A stretch of DNA of 64,000 bases, from NCBI GenBank assembly GCA_003049465.1, contig PYSS01000009.1, positions 310,001-374,000 on the forward strand. The letters run 5' to 3'. Below, piece by piece: positions 55,611 through 64,000 of the stretch; within the stretch, counting starts at the first letter, position 1, and each line of letters begins with the position of its first letter. This DNA comes from Magnaporthiopsis rhizophila. Its lineage: Eukaryota; Ascomycota; Sordariomycetes; Magnaporthales; Magnaporthaceae. The notes beneath the pieces are model-generated. The model was not told the DNA's origin. It searched no databases and saw only the letters and a program-made list of their open reading frames with translations. A program made the position numbers and the translations under genes.

Positions 55611-57089
55611 ATGGCACACAAGGCATTCTTTGGAACCCTCCTCTCCATGCTCGCGGCGCAGGCCGCGGGCCAGTTCGGCCCGGCCGCCCCCCACAACACG
55701 GGCTTCAACTCCAGCTTTACCTTCACCGCGGCCCAGATCGAGGCGGCCCAGCTCGACGGCGCCCTCGTCGAGAGCCTCCAGACCATCATCAATTTCGACC
55801 GCACGCAGCTGGCCTTTGGCGGGCCGCGACACGACGACTTTTACAGACTCCCGCCTCTCACCAACACCTCGGGACCCCTGGCACCTGGCCAGGTGATCAA
55901 AGTGCAGGAGCACGTCGACGCGTCCGCCTTCGCGCTGCCGCCGCACACGTCGCTCTCGCGCCTTCTTTATACCAGCCGAAACGCCAACGGTACAGTCATA
56001 CCGACCTCGGGCTTCGTCCTGTGGCCCTACCTGCCCCGCGGCAGCAGCGATGGCAAGAGGGCCAAGATGGTGGTCTGGACCCACGGCACCAGCGGCTTCT
56101 TCGCGCCCCAGGCGCCCTCGGCCCACCGCGGCCTCTGGTACGACGAGATGGGTCCGTTCGCCCTCGCGCAGGCGGGCTACGTCGTCTTCGCGCCCGACTA
56201 TCACGGCCTGGGCGTTTCGGCGTCGTGGGACGGCAGCCCCATCCGGCACCAGTATTTGATGTGGCCGTCGCTGGGGGCCGACGCGCTGCACGGCGTTCGC
56301 GCCGCGCGCGCCGCGTTCCCGCACCTCCTCGACGGCGACGACTTCGCCGTCATTGGACACAGCCAGGGCGGCGGCGCCGCGTGGGCCGTGGCCGAAGCAC
56401 TCGCCGACGACAACAACGGCAACAGCGAGTTCGCAAGCCTGCGCGCCAGCTACCGCGGCACCGTGGCGCTGAGCCCGATGACGGAGCTCTTCGCAGTCCC
56501 GGCTCCCTGGATGGCGCCGACGAGCGCGCTGAGCCTGGCGTCCGTGTTCCCCGACTTCGAGGTCACGGACTGGATGACGCCGCTCGGCGCGGCGCGGCTG
56601 CAGCTGGCGCGCGAGGTAGACGCCGGCTTGGTGGCGTTCCAGCAGCTGGTGCCCCTGGATCCGGCCGCGGGCATGGTGCGGCCGGACTGGAACGAGAGCT
56701 GGTACGGCGCGGCGCTGTCGGACCTGGCCAGCGTGGGGCGGCGCGACTTCGCGGGCCCGCTGCTAGTGATTCAGGGCGACGAGGACGTCATTGTGGCGCC
56801 CGAGACGACCATCGGGCAGGTGGAGAGGACGTGGCGACGGCATCCTAAGCACGACCTTGAGCTGCTCGTGGCCGAGAGCGTGGGCCACACGTCTGTCATG
56901 GTGGCGACGCGGCAGCTCTGGCTGCGCTGGGTCGACGACAGGCTGCAGGGCGTGCCACTGGCAAAGAAGGAACCTGTCCGGACCGACGTGCATGGGATGT
57001 TGCCAAAGGAGAGGTACCTCGCGGCCAGGAACTCGTTCCCGCTGTGGGCTGGTCTGCCGCAGTTTTCCTACGAGGTGCCGCTGCCTTAG
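55611..57089 (+). CDS. Secretory lipase-like alpha/beta hydrolase
   Basis: Single exon of 492 aa. A short signal peptide (MAHKAFFGTLLSMLAAQAAG) precedes a fungal secretory-lipase (LIP)/esterase-like domain. Motifs: MVVWTHGTSGFFAPQAPSAH (oxyanion region), YVVFAPDYHGLGVSA, the nucleophile elbow FAVIGHSQGGGAAWAVAEAL, VIQGDEDVIVAPETT (acid) and ESVGHTSVMV (His). Length fits the family. Several sequons (NTS, NGT, NES) support passage through the secretory pathway. Likely an extracellular ester hydrolase; substrate unknown. An ATAAAAAC stretch around 55520 may be a TATA element about 90 bp upstream. Confidence 0.88.
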   Translation: MAHKAFFGTLLSMLAAQAAGQFGPAAPHNTGFNSSFTFTAAQIEAAQLDGALVESLQTIINFDRTQLAFGGPRHDDFYRLPPLTNTSGPLAPGQVIKVQEHVDASAFALPPHTSLSRLLYTSRNANGTVIPTSGFVLWPYLPRGSSDGKRAKMVVWTHGTSGFFAPQAPSAHRGLWYDEMGPFALAQAGYVVFAPDYHGLGVSASWDGSPIRHQYLMWPSLGADALHGVRAARAAFPHLLDGDDFAVIGHSQGGGAAWAVAEALADDNNGNSEFASLRASYRGTVALSPMTELFAVPAPWMAPTSALSLASVFPDFEVTDWMTPLGAARLQLAREVDAGLVAFQQLVPLDPAAGMVRPDWNESWYGAALSDLASVGRRDFAGPLLVIQGDEDVIVAPETTIGQVERTWRRHPKHDLELLVAESVGHTSVMVATRQLWLRWVDDRLQGVPLAKKEPVRTDVHGMLPKERYLAARNSFPLWAGLPQFSYEVPLP

Positions 57090-58938
57090 GGGGCGTTGCG
57101 ATGGGAATAGTCACGGTAGAGCCGGGAGAGAGATTTAGGCAAAGACGGGGAGTATTGTTTATGCAGAATAAAATCAAACATCAAGGCACAAGAATTTTCT
57201 GGCCGTGCAATCCAAAGCAGGCAGCTCACCAAAACAACCCAAGGGAAAAAGCCGCCTGCTGTGCTTGTAAGTCCGGATAAGCTTTAAAAGTCGTTCGATA
57301 CTGACGGCAAGCGCCCTCGCGTACGAGATGGAATCTGGGTGGGGACGATGAGGAGGAATGGATACCAAGATCCAAGCGAGGTGTGTTTCCTTTTTCAGTG
57401 TTTCCAGTGGCAACGCCGCCCCTTAAAATTCTCGGCGGCGGATACCACCACATCCCTCGGCTCGTCGACGCGTCTCATAAAGCGCCCGGCCGACTATTCC
57501 CGTGGCGACTGAGTACCTACCTAGGTACTTGGGTCCAACGGTTGCAGGCGATCTGGAGGGATCGGCGCAGACATCTGAACATTGAGGGAGATCTGGGGGA
57601 AGAGCGGCGATCACGCGCAGGCATTTGCGGGCAGAGCATTGATCTGCGGTTGTGCCGTCTGATCACGGCCGTCAATCATCGGACCAGCCATCCGTGGCGA
57701 CGGGCGTGGGGATCAGCTTCCATGCTTGTGGCAATAAGGATAGCAGGCAGTCGTTTCCTCGTGTTCTGCTTTTGCCGAGGGCAGAAAAAAAGAAAGAGGA
57801 AAAAAGGTGGTCGCTGCGGCTCAAGGAATCCCAGGTTCGGCGGAAATCGCCGCCGGGTACTTTGGTAGGAATTAGGGCCCGCTAGTCCCGTCTGGCCGGG
57901 GTGAGCGTTGCAGCGCCCCATAGGGTCGTTGGCGCTAGGGCCGGATTTGGGTAGGCCAGCGAGTGACGCGTCGGCTAGAGCCCCGTTTCAGATCTCCGAG
58001 ACGACGCTGATACGCCGCAGCGCCCCACCCCGCATTTTTCATGGTTGGGTTATGAGCTCTATGGTCGATTTGCTTTCGGTTTCTCGGGACACGTATCCGC
58101 CATCCTTAATGCCTGCCTGGAATGCATCCCCCTTCGTTTCCAAAGGATGCTAGACCCGAGACGGCTCGGTGCCAGCTAGTCGTGGCGACAGCTTCGGCTG
58201 GCACCTGTCAGAGCACTTGCTGGAGATCATGGTCCCTGGATCGTCCATTCTGTCTAGCCCATCAGAATGCTGACAGCATCGTCCTTGTTTGTTATGCAGC
58301 CCTAGATGCCACCACCATATCTGCAACGCCTCGGTTGCTGCAGGGCGGCACCCACTGCCAACACCGCACAGCCCGCCGCAGCTCAGCCTCTAGCAAACGT
58401 GTTTTATCACACGCCCGTAGCTTGTGTCATGTTCGACCAGGCAAGAGACAAGCATGGAGAGAGACGGAGATACACCGCCGGGCGGTAACCGCTGCCGACC
58501 TGCGTGCCGGATCTGCGACCCTCCTTGCTCATTGTGGCCCCTGGCTTAGGAGGCCCTTGGCGAGGCGAGATAGGATCTGCGGACAAGGAGAGGGGCGTCA
58601 AGCCCCTTTCTTCCCGGCCCACACAACCCTCGCGGCGGTCCACCTCGCTTCCGCCCATCGTCGGCACCGACTCTCACAATGCAGTCGTTCCACGTCCGGA
58701 TATAAAAGGCTGGACGCAGACTGCCTTTCCATCTTCTCTCATTCCTGCTCCTCACTCCCAAGCCTCCAGCTCCAGCCTTCACCAAGCACCTTCTCTCTTT
58801 TTCCTGGTAACTTCCATTCTTTTTCCGCCGGTCGGTCTTTATTACACTATCAAAACAAATAACTTTTTGTTTTATTTTACATCCGCACGTGTCATCACAC
58901 ACCACCAAACCACCACCACCATCATAATACCAGCCAAA
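57090..58938. other. Intergenic region with promoter of the next gene
   Basis: 1.85 kb without a supported gene. The last 240 bp hold a TATA box and a CT-rich leader of the small secreted protein gene. Confidence 0.45.
58701..58707 (+). promoter_or_regulatory. TATA box of the 118-aa secreted protein gene
   Basis: TATAAAA in the context CCGGATATAAAAGGC, about 238 bp before the ATG, followed by a long C/T-rich leader, as in highly expressed secreted-protein genes. Confidence 0.6.
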
Positions 58939-59369
58939 ATGCAGATGTCCCTGACCACCGTCCTCTTCGGCCTCGTCGCCTTCGCCGCCGCCATGCCGGG
59001 CGAGCCCCTCATGGCCCGCCAGAACCAGGGCCGCCCCGTGCCCCAGGGCACCTGCTGCGTCGCCAACACCAACCTGAAGCAGGACGCCTGCACGGCCCAG
59101 GGCGGCGCCGGCAAGTGTGTGCCCGGCGGCAACAACTGTAAGCAGCAGCACGCAAAACCGTTCAGAATGTATTAAATCGTGATAACCCGCTAACCATAAT
59201 AATAATAATAGGCGGCTCGCGCCTGAGCTGCGTCGCCCAGGCCCAACTGGTCTGCGACAACAAAGTCACCGAGCGCAACGGCTTCCTCTGCCGCGCCAAG
59301 GCAGCCGACGGCACGCTCTTCGACGGTGCCAACCGGATCAAAGACCTCAGCCAGGCCAAGCGCAACTGA
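58939..59369 (+). CDS. Small secreted cysteine-rich protein (118 aa)
   Basis: Two exons, 58939-59137 and 59212-59369, give 118 aa. The intron (GTAAGC to an AAT-repeat and ATAG) splits a Cys codon. A signal peptide (MQMSLTTVLFGLVAFAAAMP) and a short possible pro-segment ending LMARQ precede the mature domain. Cysteines fall in VPQGTCCVANTN, KQDACTAQGG, GKCVPGGNNC, GSRLSCVAQAQLVC and NGFLCRA: nine in all, with one CC pair. The strong TATA box and long leader suggest high expression. It looks like the fungal small secreted protein class; I do not recognise a named family and claim no function. Confidence 0.8.
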
Positions 59370-59836
59370 GGCGGCTAAAACCCGCGCTTGGGAATGGTCT
59401 CTTCGCCATCGAAGAGCGGATGACGAGTCTCGGTCGAATTTTGTACAAAGTAGTTTTTGGTGAAGGGCTCGGAAGGGAATTTTTTAATACAACGGCTTGA
59501 TTGTCGACTGCATAGTCTGTCGCTCCCGTGACTGTGTCCTGTGCTGTTCTTATCGTGGCCGCCTCTTCCCGACCCGCGCCTATCATCCATCGGTACCTCT
59601 GGCACCTTCACTGTCATCATTCTTCTAGCGTCTAACCCAAGATCCGGCAAGCAACGATGGAAATCATGCCATATCGACTGTGTGCGGACCAACGCTGCAT
59701 GGTCAAGGTGGGTCAGTAAATCGACAACCGCTCTTCGCCACAAAGGATAAATCTTTATGATATTTAAGCTTAAACAATACGGTTTCCTCTCCCCATCCCT
59801 GCCCTACGTGGACATGCCGAGCAGCACACGCACATG
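59370..59836. other. Convergent intergenic region
   Basis: 3' flanks of the secreted protein (plus) and Ca2+ ATPase (minus) genes; no gene seen. Confidence 0.5.
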
Positions 59837-62800
59837 TCATGACCGCCCCTTCTCCGCGTCGGCACCATCAGCCTTGCCACCCCTCCGCGACGTCAACCTC
59901 ACAAGCGGGGCAAAGGCTCGTGCCAGGCCAGCGTGGACCAGCACAAAGGGGGCGGCAACAACGGCGACGGCGCTCTCGAACCAGGCGTCGGGGAACGAGC
60001 GCACGGCCGCGGCCCAGGGCAGCGACAGGAGTGGCAGGCCGACGCAGACGGCCCACTGGGCGGCGCCGATGGGGGTGACTGAGAAAACGGGGCCGCCCAC
60101 AAACACGATGGCGACCTGGCAGCCGACCATGAAGAGGTTGATGCAGATGAAGTAAGGGTTGCGGTGCAGGCCCTCAAACATGTTGAGGCCGTTGTCGAGG
60201 CGGCGGCAGTTGAGCTCGTTGAAGATCTGCATCCACACAAACGTGTTGAACACCATGGTCGACAGCTGCAGCATCTGCCCGCGGTCCGACGGGTCGAGGC
60301 CCAGGATGCGGGGGCCCGCAAAGTACAGCGTGAGCGTCACAGCCAGCTGGAAGGCCGACTGGCCCACGATCATCTTCCACATGTTGGTGGTGATGAGCGG
60401 CGCCGCCTTGCCCTGCGGCGGCCGGTTGAGGATCTTGTCGGTCGGCGCGTCCGTGGCGAGCACGATGCCCGCGAACGTGTCCATGAACAGGTTCACCCAC
60501 AGCAGCTGCACCGCCGTCAGCACCGACTTCATCTGCGGGTGCGAGACGGCGCTGACAAAGGCCAGGATCACGGCCGTGACGGACACGGTGATCTGGAACT
60601 GCAGGAACTTTTGCACCGAGTCGTTGACCGCGCGGCCCCATTTCAGGGCCACGATGATGGAGCTGAAGTTGTCATCCATGAGCACGATCTGCGACGCCTC
60701 CTTGGCCACCTCGGTGCCCGAGATGCCCATCGAGAAGCCCACGTCGGCCGCCTTGAGCGCGGGCGCGTCGTTGGTGCCGTCGCCCGTGACGGCCACCGTC
60801 TCGCCGAGCGCCTTGAGCTTGCGCACCAGCACGCGCTTGTCCTCGGGCGACGACCGCGCCAGCACCTGCAGCCGCGGCACGACGGCCGTCATGTCGGCGT
60901 CGCTCAGCGCCCGGAAGGCCGGGCCCTCCATGACGACGCCGTCCGTGTAGATGCCGCATTCCGTCGCGATGGCCTTGGCCGTGACGGCATTGTCGCCCGT
61001 GACCATGCGGACGGCGACGCCCGCCTTTTTCGCCTTGGCCACGGCCTCGGGCACGCCGGGTCGCACCGGGTCCTGGATCCCCACGACGCCCAGGAACACG
61101 AGCCCGCGCAGCAGCTCTGCCAGCTTGACGTGCCCGTCCTCGTCCGCGTGCACGCCCGGCGGCGGCCACGACGGGTAGTCGCGGTACACCAGCCCAATGG
61201 TCCGCAGGGACCCGCGCGCGTAGGTCTCAATGGTCGCACGCAGCGCCATCACGTCCGAGGGGGTCAGGTCCGTCACCTCGAGCGCCTCCGCCGAAAACGA
61301 CGAATGCGAGACGTCGGCCTTTTTATCGCAGTACCCGAGCAGGATCTCGGATGCGCCCTTGACGAGCAAGCGGTAACCGGCGCCGCCGCGCAGCCCGATC
61401 ACAGCCGCCATGCACTTCTTGGCCGAGTCGAAGGGCATCATCTGCACAACCGACTCGTTGGCGCGCGCCTCCTGCACCGACTGCAAGCCCAGGTGGTCGC
61501 GCGCGAGCTGTAGCAGCGCCGTCTCCGTCTTGGAGCCGACGAAGGTGGTCTGCCCGTTGGCGTCGGTGCCTTCGAACGCCGTCGAATTGACGGCCACCGA
61601 CTGTACGATAGCAGTGCGAGCAGCAGGCGAGAGCAGGGACGACCACTGAGCCACACTCATGGTTAAAGACTCCGAGTCTGAGCCGGATGAGGAGGGGGTG
61701 GCGGCACCGCCCGCCTTGCCGAATTTGATGCTGCCAAAGGTGCCGGCGACTACGGTCATCTTGTTGGTGGTCAGGGTGCCCGTCTTGTCGGAGCAGACGG
61801 TCGTGGCGTTGCCCATGGTCTCACACGAGCGCAGCACGCGCACGAGGTTGTTCTCCTTGAGCAGACGCTTTGTCGCAAAGGCCAGAGCGAGGGTCACGGC
61901 CAGGGGCAGACCCTCGGGTACGGCGACAACTATGACCGTGATGGCGACGATCTGGGCTGGTCAGCATCACACACGCAAACGAGGGACGCGTTGGCCCGCC
62001 AACAAGACGTACAAAGATCTCAAGAAAGAAGGAGGCCTTCTCAGCCGGCTCGCGCGCGTCGTTGCCCAGGTTGGCGAGGAAGCGAAGGAGCAGAACGAGA
62101 AACAGAAACGAAGCCGAGCTGAGGGCCCATTTGGAAATGTTGATGGCCAGGTCGGCGAGCTTGACCTGGAGCGGCGTGGGATCGGCCTCGGTGCGGATCG
62201 ACATCATGATCTTGCCGAAGCTCGAGTGAACGCCAACCGAGGTGGCGACGTAGGTGCCGACACCTTCGAGGACGCGCGCGCCCGAGATGACAAACGGATC
62301 CAGGTTCTTGGCGCGCGTCCCGGACTCGAGCATCCGCATCACCTGCTCGCCGCCCGTCTTCTTGAGCGCGTCCGACTCGCCCGTGGCCGAGGACTCGTCG
62401 CACTTGACGTCGTGCCCGCTGATAAAGATGCCGTCGACGGGGACAACGTCGCCTGTTTTTATCCCAAAAGAGATGTTAGGTAAACAGGCGTAAGACAACC
62501 AAAAGGGGGCACCCCAGCAATACTTACCCGGCTCAAGCTGCACCACGTCGCCAACCACAAGCTCGGCCACGTTCACAAGCTGCGACTTGCCGGACCTGAT
62601 GACCTTGACCTCGCGGTCGTCCTTCTTGGCGTTGAGCCGCACAAACGCGCGCTCCTTGTTCCAGTCCATGAGCCCGCCGACGACGACGACGACCATGACG
62701 GCGATGCAGATGGCCACGCCCTCGACCCAGTCGACCCGCACCTCGTTCGTCTTGTGGTTCGTCCGGAACGTCTCGTACAGACCCAGCGCCAGTGATATGG

Positions 62801-63503
62801 CGGCCGCCACGCTCAGCACGATCAGCACCTTCTCCTTGCACGCCTCCCACATGAGTTTATAGATTGGCGTGGCCTTCTTGGACGGCAGCACGTTCTTGCC
62901 AAAAACCCTGGAGCGGTCGGCGTAGCGGCCCGCCGTCGCAGTTGCACTTTGGTTGGCCGACTTCTCGGAGCTCTTCTGGCGGATGCTGCCGCCGCCGACG
63001 GCCTGGTCGAACGAGACGCGAAACGGCGCCGTGGTCTCGTCGACGCTCAGACCGGAGGTGATATCGGTCTGCAGGCCCTTCTCGATGCCCCTGAGGCCGC
63101 CGAGGGCGCGGAAGGCGTCGAGCGACTTGGGGTTGAGCAGCTTGCCGAGCTGGCCTGGTGTGAAGGCGAAGGGGTTGACACCGGCTACGGAAAAGTCGGC
63201 CTCGGTGCCCGGATCGGGCCGTAGGGCAGCCTCGACGTCGACGGGCTCCGCCACGGCGGTCGCGAGGCTAGATGAGCGGCTGCGAAGGGACGGGGTGGCG
63301 AAGGGGTTCTTGGGTTGATGGCTGTACGACATTGTGCTGCCGTCCGGGCCGACGGTCGAGGCGCCGGTGAAGGGGCGGATGGTGGTGGCATCGCTCGGGG
63401 TGCGGCCGTGGTCCATCAGCATGACGGGCTCAAAGGGGCGCGGGTCGATAGGAGAGTTCTCGTCGATCGACTCGACCGTCTTGTTAAATATTCCAGGCAC
63501 CAT
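59837..63503 (-). CDS. P-type Ca2+ ATPase, PMCA/PMC1 type (P2B)
   Basis: Three exons, 62528-63503, 62013-62452 and 59837-61951, give 1176 aa, phases matching. A disordered Ser/Pro-rich N-terminus of about 150 residues precedes TM1-2 (VLIVLSVAAAISLALGLYE and GVAICIAVMVVVVVGGLMDW). Actuator: CDESSATGESDALKK. TM4: AVPEGLPLAVTLALAFATKR. Phosphorylation: Asp527 in CSDKTGTLTTNKMTV. Nucleotide binding and hinge: VKGASEILLGYCD, MVTGDN, VAVTGDGTNDAPALKAADVG. C-terminal membrane half: LLWVNLFMDTFAGIVLATDAPT. Family knowledge: it pumps Ca2+ out of the cytosol, in fungi at the vacuole or plasma membrane (yeast Pmc1, Neurospora NCA-2). The C-terminus is short, and no calmodulin-binding site was identified. 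The exact paralogue is not determined. Confidence 0.95.
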
Positions 63504-64000
63504 TTTGGATGAGTGCCGAGAAGGGGTGCAGCAAATGGGGGAAAAAGAATGGAAGGAAGCCCCGTAACCAGGAGGCGGCCAGTCTATGCAATAGACCAGG
63601 CTGTTGGAGAGATGGACTCGCGCCGGCGACCAGGCGGCGATCTCAGCAACGGGCGAGAAGAGAAGGGAGAGGGTGACCCTGGATCGCGACTCTGTCGACA
63701 AGATCCGTGAAGTTGGCGGTGGTGATCCCAAGGCCCACCCCAGAACATGCAGTGCATGTGCATGGGCTGGCCATCTTTATATGAACCCACAGCATCGCAT
63801 ACAGGCAGAGAGCGCATCACTCGCCTCAGCCATGTCAGGAAACAAACGCCCCCGAGATAGCCCGACAACCTAGAATCCTTCGAGGCAGCCCGTGGCACCC
63901 TGTTCCCGGACCGCTTGACGGACGCTTGTATCGCGTGAACCTTCCCTGGCGACGGCAGTTGGGATAAGCCTTGCCCGGCAGGTCCCAGGAGCATGGGTGG
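63504..64000. other. Upstream region of the Ca2+ ATPase gene
   Basis: About 500 bp of 5' flank to the window edge; no gene recognised. Confidence 0.4.

Noticed and set aside
60164..61513. 449-codon plus-strand ORF
   Set aside because: Antisense shadow of the Ca2+ ATPase third exon.
1..64000. CRISPR arrays, prophage or bacterial operon structure
   Set aside because: The sequence is eukaryotic with spliceosomal introns; no spaced direct repeats were found.
1..64000. 5S rRNA gene (often dispersed in filamentous fungi)
   Set aside because: Scanning for the conserved internal region on both strands found nothing convincing.

Overview
The window is nuclear DNA of a filamentous ascomycete. Evidence: short introns of about 50-130 bp with GTRNGT donors, CTRAY branch points and YAG acceptors; GC-rich coding exons; a tRNA-Phe gene with a small intron; a highly reducing polyketide synthase; secreted hydrolases; and a protein resembling Neurospora BLI-3. 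A Sordariomycete is my best inference, but the genus cannot be read from the sequence. Gene models were built by hand from reading frames and splice signals; nearly all close in frame from ATG to stop.

Layout. 0-3.2 kb holds housekeeping genes: SNU23 (splicing), DPH5 (diphthamide) and a BLI-3-like split-barrel protein with a GC-AG intron. 3.7-9.5 kb holds a small IFI6-like membrane protein, an unknown multi-pass membrane protein, a 12-bp tandem repeat, an aldehyde-dehydrogenase-like protein lacking its catalytic cysteine, and a small unknown gene. 9.5-15.3 kb is metabolic: an MFS sugar transporter, a LigB/DODA-type extradiol dioxygenase and a secreted GMC oxidoreductase. 16-20 kb has a cysteine-rich single-pass membrane protein, a tRNA-Gly and a small secreted cysteine-rich protein. 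20.8-32.6 kb is the specialised-metabolism core: an acyl-CoA synthetase-like gene and an eight-exon HR-PKS (KS-AT-DH-degenerate MT-divergent ER-KR-ACP). 33-43 kb carries a second small secreted protein, tRNA-Phe, a secreted serine protease, a DAL5-type transporter with an apparent one-base frameshift, a CocE/NonD hydrolase and a secreted SGNH hydrolase. 44.8-49.7 kb holds a secreted aspartic protease, a prolyl-4-hydroxylase-like dioxygenase and, divergent from the latter, a PDI-like protein ending in HDEL. 50-57 kb has two RNase H-like genes (one interrupted by an in-frame stop) and a secretory-lipase-like gene. 58.9-63.5 kb holds a third small secreted cysteine-rich protein and a PMCA-type Ca2+ ATPase.

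Most noteworthy: the divergent P4H / PDI-like pair. The PDI-like gene appears to contain two consecutive 8-nt microexons, keeps a signal peptide and HDEL, but has CxxC replaced by QPAS. In animals the P4H alpha subunit is held in the ER by PDI acting without need of its redox cysteines, so this arrangement suggests, by inference only, a fungal two-subunit ER prolyl hydroxylase. Other points of note are the RNase H-like pair, the ALDH pseudoenzyme, the large deletion in the acyl-CoA synthetase and the degenerate PKS domains.
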